Positions 1-5,895 of a stretch of DNA of 12,446 nt are shown piece after piece (the stretch's first letter is position 1; each line of letters begins with the position of its first letter). The notes below the pieces were generated by a model. It did not search any database. It was not told where the DNA came from and was given only the letters and a program-made list of their open reading frames with translations. The stretch comes from Actinomycetota bacterium (GTDB lineage: Bacteria > Actinomycetota > Actinomycetes > Streptosporangiales > Streptosporangiaceae): the NCBI GenBank assembly GCA_003541285.1, contig DPMS01000196.1:5706-18151 (forward strand), in the 5' to 3' direction. Made by a program: the position numbers and the translations under genes.

Positions 1-2
1 CT

Positions 3-158
3 CCGGCCCTGGACCACGGGCTGACCCGCGTCTTCGTGCCACCGGGCCCGCTGGGAGCCGCCACCCAGCCTCCCCCGCCCTCCCAGGCGTGCCGGGCCAC
101 CACGGCGCCGCCGGAGAAAGGGGCCGGCCCGCAGCCGGAGCCCCAGCCAGGCACATAA
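3..158 (+). CDS. 3' end of an unidentified gene (partial)
   Basis: An open frame enters from the left edge and stops at TAA 156-158, giving 51 residues. It begins PALDHGLTRVFVPPGPLGA and ends in a Pro-rich tail (PQPEPQPGT). Nearly every codon ends in G or C, as expected for real coding sequence in this genome, and the other two plus frames lack this pattern. I do not recognise the family. The low-complexity Pro/Ala tail suggests a disordered C-terminus. It could belong to the same former cluster as the FtsX fragment that follows, but nothing in the sequence proves that. Without the upstream sequence no function should be assigned. Confidence 0.4.
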   Translation, partial: PALDHGLTRVFVPPGPLGAATQPPPPSQACRATTAPPEKGAGPQPEPQPGT

Positions 159-269
159 CGGGGTAATCGGGGCGCCGCCAGCTACCCGCTTGGCAGGAAC
201 GTCACGCGATCCGAGTCGGCAGGGAGCTGTTGCCACATTGGAGAGTCGGGGCTTGCAGCCTTCGCCACT

Positions 270-702
270 CCAGGTAGTGCACAAATCCTGGTCCGCGCCA
301 CCGGCAAGGTGGCCGCCGCCTGGGCAGGCCAGCTCGCCCCGCTCGCCGCCCGCTTCCCCGGCCTGCGCGTCACCGGCAGGCGCGCCGTGGTAAACGCCCA
401 AGCAGAACTGATCACCGCGCAAAGCTCATACGCGAACAACCTCCTGATCGGGGTGATCGCCATCCTCGCCGCCGTGGCCCTCGTCAGCACCCTCGTCATG
501 GCCACCGTCGAACGCCGGGAGTCTGTGCGGCTGCTCGCCCGGGTCGGAGCCGCGGCAGGAGCGGCCTCCGTCCTCGTGGTGTCCAAGGCGCTGACGGGCA
601 CCTGGGCCCCGTACGTGACCTGGCTGTCCCCGCTTGCGATTGTCTCCGTAGTGCTGGTCCTGACCGCGCTGTCCGTCTTCGGGCCCACCACCTGGATACT
701 TG
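270..702 (+). pseudogene. FtsX-type ABC transporter permease, broken C-terminal fragment
   Basis: Frame 3 reads like the last part of an FtsX/MacB-type permease. A periplasmic stretch (SAQILVRATGKVAAAWAGQL..., LAARFPGLRVT) is followed by the typical end of the loop and a transmembrane helix (YANNLLIGVIAILAAVALVSTLVMAT), then the cytoplasmic ERRESVRLLARVGA motif. In intact FtsX proteins about 20-30 residues follow RVGA before the next membrane helix. Here RVGA runs straight into AAGAASVLVVSKALTG, so an internal deletion is likely near position 550-560. A last helix (APYVTWLSPLAIVSVVLVLTALSVFG) is present, and homology ends at about 700. There is no start codon with a Shine-Dalgarno site and the N-terminal half is missing. 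The fragment is abutted by CofD-like sequence in another frame. I read it as a pseudogene. The substrate of the former transporter cannot be inferred. Confidence 0.6.
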
Positions 703-1242
703 CAGCGGCCGAGGATAATCCAGGGCCTCGGCGAGGCAGCGGCCGCACCAGGAGTCCTGGCCGCCATCGAGTCGGCTGACCTCATCGTGCTGGCGCCCAG
801 CAACCCGGTGGCGAGTATCCTGCCCATCCTCGGGCTGCCCGGCGTATGCACGGCGCTGCGCCAGCGGCAGGAACGGGTCACCGCGATCGCTCCGATGGTG
901 TCCGGCGTGCCGATCATGGACCCAGGTGAATACCGCCGCGCTGCCAGCCGGGCGGCCCTGCTGGCCTCCGCCGGAGTGCCCGCGACGGCAGCCGGAGTGG
1001 CACATCTCTACCGGGACATCTGCTCACGCTTCATCTACGACTCATCCGACAGCGGGGAGGCCGGCCCGATCGCGGCAGCAGGACCCGAGCCAGTGCGGGC
1101 CGGACTCCTGCTGCATTGCGGTGCGCCCCCGGCGTCGCTGCTAGCCGCGATCCTCCGCGGTCTCCCCAGGACCGGGCATCGCCAGCGGCTTACCGCCTCC
1201 TGCCCGCCTGTCGTGAGTGCGACGGCGGTCAGCAGGCGATGA
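703..1242 (+). pseudogene. cofD: CofD/FbiA-like 2-phospho-L-lactate transferase, N-terminally truncated
   Basis: CofD (FbiA in actinobacteria) transfers a phospholactyl or phosphoenolpyruvyl group to the deazaflavin Fo during coenzyme F420 synthesis. Frame 1 carries its C-terminal part: an acidic-to-helix stretch (APGVLAAIESADLIVLAP), the family block APSNPVASILPILGLPGV, then VTAIAPMVSGVPI, the helix of the CofD tail (ASAGVPATAAGVAHLYRDIC) and FIYDSSDS. Intact family members are roughly 310-330 residues. Here only about the last 160-180 are present, and the substrate-binding N-terminal half is absent. Homology starts directly at the end of the FtsX fragment and in a different frame, with no promoter or ribosome site. 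The reading frame ends at TGA 1240-1242, overlapping the 3' end of vapC on the other strand by 14 bases. F420 synthesis would need an intact copy elsewhere. Confidence 0.7.
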
Positions 1243-1612
1243 TGACAGCCCGGTTTGCGGCCGCTCTCGCTAGCAGGGTCAGGTCACGTGGATCGCTGGT
1301 CAGTATGCGGTCGCCGGGGTTGGCCAGCAGCACGACGGTGGCATCGATCGGGTCAGCGGTGCCGGCCACGCCCAGCAGGATACCGGCCTGGCGGCCATCT
1401 TGCTGATCGACCGCGTGGACGTCGACGGCGCGGAGCAGTCGCGCGAGATTGACCTGCCGGCCCTGGCGATCACGCCAGACCTGGGCGACCACCATCGCGT
1501 TGCTGCGCAACTCCACCCCATGCTGTTGAGCGACGCGCAGCCGGGCCATCATCGCCCGGTCGTCGCAATCTGCAGCCACCAGTGCGCCCGCATCCAGCAC
1601 CAGGGCACTCAC
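1229..1612 (-). CDS. vapC: VapC-type PIN-domain ribonuclease toxin
   Basis: This 127-residue protein has the size and order of a PIN domain. It opens with MSALVLDAGALVA, giving the first metal-binding Asp (D7). The block GTADPID gives D87 and D90, and ILTSDPRDL supplies D107. Such toxins are Mg-dependent endoribonucleases that cleave tRNA or rRNA when freed from VapB. At the position usually holding the second acidic residue (VVAEVW) this protein has Gln44 (VVAQVWRD). I recall AQVWR as common in one actinobacterial PIN subfamily, so this is probably not an inactivating change. The start codon (ATG at 1612) overlaps the stop of the upstream antitoxin as ATGA, so translation is likely coupled. 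The gene ends in TGA at 1229-1231. Its target is unknown. Confidence 0.85.
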   Translation of the reverse strand: MSALVLDAGALVAADCDDRAMMARLRVAQQHGVELRSNAMVVAQVWRDRQGRQVNLARLLRAVDVHAVDQQDGRQAGILLGVAGTADPIDATVVLLANPGDRILTSDPRDLTLLARAAANRAVIIAC

Positions 1613-1854
1613 GCGGCGGTATGGCTTGCAGCCACACCCAGTTCCCGTTCAGCCCGGGCGATCTCCTCCGCCGTCAGCACCCCGTGCTCGGCCTCCCACC
1701 CCGCCAGGAACTGCGCCAGCGCTTCCGCGCGCAGCTTGCTTGCAGCCGCCTCGGCCAGCCACGATGAGAGGGGCTTGCCTGCCTGGGCGGCCGCTGACCG
1801 GACCGCATCGCCAAGCTCGGGATCAAACGAAACGCTCATCTTGTCCACCTTCAC
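1609..1854 (-). CDS. vapB: VapB-like antitoxin
   Basis: The protein has 81 residues from GTG 1854, or 76 from the internal ATG at 1839. A short N-terminal strand (KMSVSFDPEL) followed by two helices (GDAVRSAAAQAGKPLSSWLAEAAASKL) matches a ribbon-helix-helix-like DNA-binding head. The acidic C-terminal half (WEAEHGVLTAEEIARAERELG) is typical of the toxin-neutralising tail. It lies directly upstream of the PIN toxin with a 4-base ATGA overlap, the standard vapBC order. The start is uncertain. GTG 1854 has AGGA eight bases upstream. ATG 1839 has the better site, AAGGTGG five bases upstream. A likely -10 box ends only about 7 bases from 1854. The VapBC complex should repress its own promoter at the palindrome at 1865-1889. 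Confidence 0.82.
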   Translation of the reverse strand: MKVDKMSVSFDPELGDAVRSAAAQAGKPLSSWLAEAAASKLRAEALAQFLAGWEAEHGVLTAEEIARAERELGVAASHTAA

Positions 1855-1860
1855 GAAGTC

Positions 1861-1889
1861 ATCCTACCGTGGTAGTCCTTACTACGGTA
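1861..1889 (-). promoter_or_regulatory. vapBC promoter and autoregulatory operator palindrome
   Basis: The arms TACCGTGGTAG (1865-1875) and TTACTACGGTA (1879-1889) are inverted repeats that match at 9 of 11 positions around a 3-base centre. Read on the minus strand, a TAGGAT box (1861-1866) fits an actinobacterial -10. TTACCG, about 18 bases upstream, could serve as the -35, so the palindrome lies between and over the promoter elements. The position, just upstream of vapB, is where VapB or VapBC normally binds to repress its own operon. The operator role is inferred from symmetry and position. Confidence 0.7.
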
Positions 1890-2151
1890 AGAACGTCCCG
1901 CTAATCGCTGGTCGTGCGTTGATAGCGGCAGCAAGGTGCGGTATCAGGGGACGTCGCGACTCCGCTGGCCTGCTTTGCCGCTCTGCCGCTCTGGTCGAAT
2001 GTGGTGGCCTGTGCCCCAGGGAACCGGGCTGGATCGCCGCCGAATCGGGGCCCGCTTGCTGTGCGAAGGCCAGCACCTTGGCCCGTTCGGCCAGAATTCC
2101 GGGGCGGGTGGCGACGGGCGGTAGCTGCCGGCCGCTAGCGATTCATGCCTC
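1890..2151. other. Non-coding spacer, no feature recognised
   Basis: No frame on either strand combines a start, a ribosome site and a recognisable protein. Third-position bias is mixed, and short open frames on both strands change register without a family match. No tRNA cloverleaf or repeat array was seen. The stretch separates the divergent vapBC promoter from the palindrome and broken ORF that precede jetD. It could be what remains after loss of the genes that once stood upstream of jetD. Confidence 0.5.
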
Positions 2152-2184
2152 ATGGCACCACCCAGTGTCACCGGGTGGTGCCAT
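2152..2184. repeat. Perfect 12-bp inverted repeat upstream of jetD
   Basis: ATGGCACCACCC (2152-2163) and GGGTGGTGCCAT (2173-2184) are exact reverse complements around a 9-base loop. A bulged extension of CTC/GAG on the outside is possible. No T-run follows on either strand, so it does not look like a classical intrinsic terminator. It ends one base before an ATG (2186) that opens the short broken ORF. An operator, an RNA hairpin at the 5' end of the jetD transcript, or a stem terminating an earlier gene are all possible. Confidence 0.65.
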
Positions 2185-2185
2185 C

Positions 2186-2394
2186 ATGAGAACGATATGT
2201 CCCACGATGACCATCCGGCTGGTGCCCTCCCGGCACGGCAGTGGCTTCGCCGGTAATGAAGAGCTGGCTGCGGCGCTGCTCGGCTTCCAGCCCAGCCGGT
2301 ATATGCCCGCCGGTGCCAGAGACGTGCTGGCGCTGACCGCCGAGATGGCGGTGCTGACGACAGCGAGGACGAAGGCGACGAGGACGCGGAATGA
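2186..2394 (+). pseudogene. Short frameshifted ORF immediately before jetD
   Basis: From ATG 2186 (or ATG 2207, MTIRLVPSRHGSGF) frame 2 is strongly GC3-biased through NEELAAALLGFQPSRYMPAG and DVLALTAEMAVL, to about 2358. Downstream of that the coding-like frame is frame 1, with an acidic tail (DDSEDEGDEDAE) and a TGA at 2392-2394 that overlaps the jetD ATG as ATGA. Frame 1 is closed upstream by TAA-TGA near 2254, so one uninterrupted gene does not exist. A +/-1 frameshift near 2355-2365 would join the two parts. I do not recognise the protein, and it does not resemble the end of JetC as I remember it. It may be the remnant of the gene that once preceded jetD. A shadow of unrelated sequence is the alternative. 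Confidence 0.4.
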
Positions 2395-3683
2395 GCGGCT
2401 CGGCGAAGGGCGCGGAGCGCGGATCGCTGGACGGACAGGTGGCGCTGGGACAGCAGCGGTACCGGGGGCCCGAGTACCGGCGGCTGCTGGCCGCCGCGCG
2501 CCGGTCTCTCGAGCGGACCGGTGGCATGCTGACCGGGCGGATCAGCGTCGCGGACCCGGACGACGCCGAGCGTAAGGCGATCATCGGGATCACCGGAGTG
2601 CACGTGAGCGCCGGCACCAAGCGAATGACGGTGTCGCTAGCCGCGCTGGACGCGGCGGTTTCCCGGGGTGGTGGCTGCGGGCTAGCTGAGCTGCTGACGG
2701 TGCTGGGCGGGCAGCTGCGGGACCGGCCCGCGGAGTCTGCCTCGCTGACGGCTGCCCGGGCGGAGCTGGTTTCGCTGGCGGAGGCGAGCCCGCTGCATGG
2801 CACCTCCGATTGGTTCCGAGACTGGCTCGGGGAGCTACGCCGCAATGGCACGCTGACCCGGCTGGCCGCGCAGGGTGATGCAGAGGTCCTTGGGCAGGCG
2901 GTCCGGGTGCTGGAATTCCTGGCCGGCCGGATGCCAGACGCCGCGCCGATTGCCCTGCCCGCCCTCGCAGCTCATATCACCGGCGACACCAAGGTGCTCA
3001 ACCACGGGACGGCACTGGCCACGCTCGTGCTGCGGGCCTTGGCGCTGCAGACGGAGGTACCGCGCCCGGCGTCGGCAGCGGAACGGCGGGAACTGTGGGA
3101 CCGGGTCGGTGTGCTGATCGATGACCTGGCCAGCCGGGTCCTGGTGCTGAATGTGCCTGCGGAGGGCAAAGGGCTGGGCGAATGGCTGGACGGGGCGGCG
3201 CGGTATGGTACGCCGTTCCAGGTGACCCTGCATCAGCTGACGGCCCATCCAATCCAGGTTTCCTGCCCGCGGATATACGTGTGTGAGAACCCGGCGGTGC
3301 TGCGGCGGGCGTGCGCCGAACTCGGGCCTGCCTGCCCGCCGCTTGTCTGCACCGAGGGGCGACCGTCCACGGCCTTCCATCGGCTGGTGGGTCTCGCGGT
3401 CGGGGCCGGCGCTGAGCTCTGGTACCACGGTGACTTCGACTGGCCCGGCGTCGCGATCGCAGCGGATGTAATCACTCGCTACGCCGGGCGGGCATGGCGG
3501 ATGGGCGCCGGTGACTACCGTTCGGCGGCCGACTCGGGAGTCTTTCTGGAGGGCGATCCCGTGGAGACGCCATGGGATGCTGAACTGTGCGAGGCGATGC
3601 GCACCGCCGGCCATGCCGTTTATGAGGAGACCGTGGGCAGCCAGCTTCTCGCAGATCTCACCGAGTACAGGCCCGATGCCTAG
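2391..3683 (+). CDS. jetD: JetD-like protein of type III Wadjet (TIGR02679; DUF3323 + DUF2399/Toprim)
   Basis: This 430-residue protein has the two-domain plan of TIGR02679. The N-terminal part is DUF3323-like (YRGPEYRRLLAAARRSLERTGG, then DDAERKAIIGITGV near residues 57-70). The C-terminal DUF2399 domain, about residues 270-425, is a topoisomerase VI-like Toprim fold. Visible Toprim residues are E299 in VCENP, E322 in CTEGRPST, the D348/D350 pair in HGDFDWPG, and the terminal YEETVGSQLLADL helix. All catalytic acids are kept. In type III Wadjet the JetABC condensin-like complex extrudes plasmid DNA and JetD cuts it. The ATG is preceded by GAGGA with six bases of spacing and overlaps an upstream stop (ATGA), suggesting it was once translated after another gene. 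JetA, JetB and JetC are not in the preceding 2.4 kb and are not downstream, so this copy is orphaned or a remnant of a deleted system. Confidence 0.88.
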   Translation: MSGSAKGAERGSLDGQVALGQQRYRGPEYRRLLAAARRSLERTGGMLTGRISVADPDDAERKAIIGITGVHVSAGTKRMTVSLAALDAAVSRGGGCGLAELLTVLGGQLRDRPAESASLTAARAELVSLAEASPLHGTSDWFRDWLGELRRNGTLTRLAAQGDAEVLGQAVRVLEFLAGRMPDAAPIALPALAAHITGDTKVLNHGTALATLVLRALALQTEVPRPASAAERRELWDRVGVLIDDLASRVLVLNVPAEGKGLGEWLDGAARYGTPFQVTLHQLTAHPIQVSCPRIYVCENPAVLRRACAELGPACPPLVCTEGRPSTAFHRLVGLAVGAGAELWYHGDFDWPGVAIAADVITRYAGRAWRMGAGDYRSAADSGVFLEGDPVETPWDAELCEAMRTAGHAVYEETVGSQLLADLTEYRPDA

Positions 3684-3836
3684 ATTCGGAAACGCCTGCT
3701 GAGCTGCGGGTGGAGTGCGGGGGGCGATGGCATAACGTCTGCCAGCCGGGCCCCCGCGCCGACCGCCAGACAAGCCGCCACCCAGTTCCCGCAGCCCCGG
3801 GTCAGGTAATCGCCCCCAGCACTCACACCCTCAGAA

Positions 3837-3880
3837 CTATACAATACTTATACCTCTTGTCTAGGTTACGTGTATTATTT
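3837..3880 (+). promoter_or_regulatory. Four phased 11-bp direct repeats, CarH/CarA-like operator and promoter
   Basis: Four blocks at exact 11-base steps begin at 3837, 3848, 3859 and 3870: CTATACAA, TTATACCT, GTCTAGGT and GTGTATTA. All share nTnTA. The first fits nTnTACAn, the direct-repeat motif I recall for CarA/CarH-type MerR domains, which bind head to tail along one face of the helix. The blocks are AT-rich in a GC-rich region and contain possible -10 boxes (TAGGTT at 3862, TATTAT at 3873). Bound protein would therefore block the promoter of the MerR gene that starts at 3888. Autorepression is an inference. Confidence 0.6.
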
Positions 3881-3887
3881 GGGAGCT

Positions 3888-4601
3888 GTGGGCGAATACC
3901 GAGAGAGCGGCCCCGGACTGCGCATCGGTGAGGTGGCACGCCGGACGGGGCTGACTACCGTAACGCTGCGCGCCTGGGAGACCCGCTATGGGCTGCTGGC
4001 GCCGACCAGAACCGCGGGCGGGCAGCGCCTGTACCGGGAGGCGGATGTCGACCGGGTACAGGCTGTGCGCCGGCTCGTCAGCCAGGGCTGGTCGGTCGTC
4101 GGTGCTGTCAGCCAGGTCCTGGGCCAGCCCGGCAAGCCGGGGAAGGCGGCGGGCGAACCGCCCGGGGACGCGCCTGGCTGGGAAGGCCGGGGCGGTTCCA
4201 TGGCATCCCGCGTACCCTCGCCCGGCAGTGCCCGGCGGCCTTTGCTGGATGCGCTGGCCGGCATCGACGCCTACGCGGTGCTGGCCACTTACGAGACGGT
4301 TCGGGACCTGCTGCGGGCCACCAGCGCGGGCCAGGTCCGCGACATCCTGGCGGGCTTGGTCCGGCGGCTCGGCGGCGAGGTAGGCGAGGCCGCGCTGCAG
4401 GACGACACGATCATGCCCGTGGATCTGGCCTTCGGTGAAGGGCCGCCGCTGCTTCCCCGCGCGCCGTCCACAAGCGTGGCCAGGATGCGCCTGGAAGCCG
4501 TCCTGCCTCTTGTGGTCGAGGACGCCCGGGTTGTTGTGCACCGCCTCCAGCTGTCCACGTCGGCCGATACGGCAAGCCGGGCTGGTGCGAAGATGCTGTG
4601 A
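3888..4601 (+). CDS. MerR-family regulator, CarH/LitR-like DNA-binding protein without its own B12 domain
   Basis: This 237-residue protein starts at GTG 3888. The N-terminal MerR winged helix (residues 10-78) has LRIGEVARRTGLTTVTLRAW, then WETRYG, P-R-T-GG-RLY and a DVDRVQAVRRL helix, the pattern of CarH/LitR MerR domains. A Gly/Pro-rich linker follows (about 80-115). A C-terminal domain of about 120 residues is helical and then carries PVDLAFGEGPPLLP and RLEAVLPLVVEDARVVV. I recognise this as an actinobacterial accessory domain of unknown function. Canonical CarH carries its cobalamin domain on the same chain, but here that domain is encoded by the gene starting at 4800. GTG 3870 is an alternative start but lies inside the repeat array. 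GTG 3888 is favoured because the 11-bp repeats then lie wholly upstream, although GGGAG is only two bases before it. The gene ends in tandem TGA-TGA (4599-4604). Confidence 0.82.
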   Translation: MGEYRESGPGLRIGEVARRTGLTTVTLRAWETRYGLLAPTRTAGGQRLYREADVDRVQAVRRLVSQGWSVVGAVSQVLGQPGKPGKAAGEPPGDAPGWEGRGGSMASRVPSPGSARRPLLDALAGIDAYAVLATYETVRDLLRATSAGQVRDILAGLVRRLGGEVGEAALQDDTIMPVDLAFGEGPPLLPRAPSTSVARMRLEAVLPLVVEDARVVVHRLQLSTSADTASRAGAKML

Positions 4602-4792
4602 TGACCGATTGTTCCGCCAGCACCGGCTCATCTGGCTTGTTCGTCATTGGCAGCCGACATGCCGGACATCCCGATGGTGCCGGGGACCTCATCGGCGCCT
4701 TTCCTGACCGGCTCCGCCGGGTGCAGCGCTGGGAAGGGTTCCGCCCGTCCCAAACCGGCAGCCCGGCACCGGGTCGCACTCGTTGCCGGTAG
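4601..4792 (+). CDS. Possible small translationally coupled ORF, 63 aa, unknown
   Basis: An ATG at 4601 overlaps the MerR stop (TGATG), the usual arrangement for coupled translation. The frame stays open to TAG 4790-4792, eight bases before the next GTG. The product (MTDCSASTGSSGLFVIGSR..., FPDRLRRVQRWEGF) matches no family I know and has no signal peptide or membrane helix. Its GC3 bias is moderate and weaker than in neighbouring genes. The competing reading is that this interval is an N-terminal extension of the B12 protein, which is open in another frame from TTG 4647 or ATG 4659. It is listed because start, stop and spacing all fit an operon. Confidence 0.25.
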   Translation: MTDCSASTGSSGLFVIGSRHAGHPDGAGDLIGAFPDRLRRVQRWEGFRPSQTGSPAPGRTRCR

Positions 4793-4799
4793 GTGCCTC

Positions 4800-5792
4800 G
4801 TGTCACAGGCCGACACGGTCCTTGCGCTGATCCGGGCCCGCCGCCGAGACGATGTCGTAGAACTCGTCCGATCTGTCGCCCGGGACGCAAGCCTCGCGGT
4901 CGCGGTGACGCTGCTTGCCGATGTCCAGCGGAAGGTGGGCGACCGCTGGCAACAGAATGAATTCACCGTTGCCGATGAGCATGCCGCCACCGCGATTGTC
5001 GATCTCGCCCTCACCGCTGCCTGCTTCGAAGCTGAGCGCCATCCCAATACCAGCGAAGGCACCGTGGTCGTTGCGTGCGCCGAGGAGGAGTGGCACGTTA
5101 TGCCGGCCCGGATGTTCGCCGAGCAGCTGCGGGTAGCCGGATGGGAGGTCGTATTCCTGGGTGCCTCAACACCCGCCGAGCATCTGCAGCGGTTCCTGGC
5201 TGCCGACCCGCCCACGGCCGTTGCCGTGTCCTGCACCGTGCCGCTTTATCTGCCGGGCACCCGCCGGGCGGTAACAGCCAGTCATGCCGCCGGGGTTCCC
5301 GTGCTCGCCGGCGGTGCCGCCTTCGGCAAAGCTCCGGACCGAGCCGCCGCCATCGGTGCCGACGCCTGGGCATCAACCCCGGACGGCGCCATCACAACCC
5401 TCACGGGATGGGCCAGCAACCGGCCACCCCTTGCTGCGCCCATTGTGGACGATGCTCCCGCCCTCGCCGCTGGTGCCGAACGCCCCCCGCTCGTCGAGCG
5501 GGCGATGAGCACCTTGGCGAGCCGCTTCCCGCCGCTGGCGCACTACACCGGCTGGCAGCGGGCAAGGACCCGGGAAGATCTCGACTGCATCCTCCGGTTC
5601 GTCGAAGCCTCGCTTCTGACCGGCGACGACAGCATCGTCACCGACTTCGCCCCCTGGCTGACATCGATCCTGGCAGCCAGGGGCCTGCCCGACGGCATTG
5701 TCCCCCTGGGCATCGGCGTGCTGCGCGACTGCCTACCCGAAGGCCTGGGCGAGGCCGACCGGCTCCTCGCGGCCATGAACGCCCCCAACTGA
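4800..5792 (+). CDS. Cobalamin-binding protein, CarH/LitR-type photosensory B12 domain with extra C-terminal domain
   Basis: This 330-residue protein starts at GTG 4800. A helical B12-capping domain (residues 1-80) contains W50 followed nine residues later by E60-H61. This is the W(x9)EH motif that in CarH packs over adenosylcobalamin and supports light sensing. A Rossmann-type B12-binding domain (85-205) follows, with CAEEEWHVMPARMFAEQL. Its H99 is the expected axial ligand, although the family ExHxxG reads ExHxxP here. FLGASTP and GGAAFG follow. A third helical domain (about 230-326) has no assignment. The start has GGTAGG seven bases upstream. The same frame is open back to TTG 4647, and that longer N-terminus is low-complexity and less convincing. 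The gene follows the MerR-domain gene, so together they probably act as a split light or cobalamin sensor. No carotenoid or photolyase target lies nearby. Confidence 0.82.
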   Translation: MSQADTVLALIRARRRDDVVELVRSVARDASLAVAVTLLADVQRKVGDRWQQNEFTVADEHAATAIVDLALTAACFEAERHPNTSEGTVVVACAEEEWHVMPARMFAEQLRVAGWEVVFLGASTPAEHLQRFLAADPPTAVAVSCTVPLYLPGTRRAVTASHAAGVPVLAGGAAFGKAPDRAAAIGADAWASTPDGAITTLTGWASNRPPLAAPIVDDAPALAAGAERPPLVERAMSTLASRFPPLAHYTGWQRARTREDLDCILRFVEASLLTGDDSIVTDFAPWLTSILAARGLPDGIVPLGIGVLRDCLPEGLGEADRLLAAMNAPN

Positions 5793-5808
5793 CCAGCCCT
5801 CCGGTTTC

Positions 5809-5829
5809 GCGGCGGTTCCCGATCGCCGC
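5809..5829. terminator. Possible hairpin between convergent genes
   Basis: GCGGCG (5809-5814) pairs exactly with CGCCGC (5824-5829) around a 9-base loop, 17 bases after the stop of the B12 protein. Only a weak pyrimidine-rich tail follows (CTTGGCCCTTT). It sits in the short gap between two convergent genes, where termination is expected. The stem is short, so this is a tentative call. Confidence 0.35.
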
Positions 5830-5845
5830 CTTGGCCCTTTACTGT

Positions 5846-5877
5846 GCCCACTCATCACCCTGCCCACCCATCACCCT
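5846..5877. repeat. Tandem 16-bp direct repeat in the convergent intergenic region
   Basis: GCCCACTCATCACCCT and GCCCACCCATCACCCT stand head to tail with one mismatch. They lie just downstream of the aminotransferase stop. With only two units this may be simple slippage. No function is evident. Confidence 0.6.
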
Positions 5878-5895
5878 GGCAGACGCGACATCACG

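Noticed and set aside
182..748. A 188-residue minus-strand open frame
   Set aside because: Antisense to the FtsX fragment, with Arg/Ala/Thr-rich, feature-free product.
1481..1483. Gln44 of VapC in place of the usual second acidic residue, considered as an inactivating mutation
   Set aside because: The AQVWR sequence is, as I recall, normal in one actinobacterial PIN subfamily, and the other four acids are intact. An alignment would settle it.
1890..2151. A tRNA, integrase or attachment site that might explain the gene-poor stretch
   Set aside because: No cloverleaf arms, no CCA-adjacent stem and no recombinase residues could be found by eye.
1400..2575. A 391-residue open frame on the plus strand
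   Set aside because: Runs antisense through vapB and vapC and then into the start of jetD in a different frame. The vapBC families, their ATGA overlap and the operator are clear on the other strand. Only its segment 2186-2360 is considered, as part of the broken ORF.
2835..3773. A 312-residue open frame on the minus strand
   Set aside because: Antisense to jetD, where the plus strand shows catalytic Toprim motifs. The minus product is Arg/Pro/Gly-rich with no family likeness, typical of high-GC shadows.
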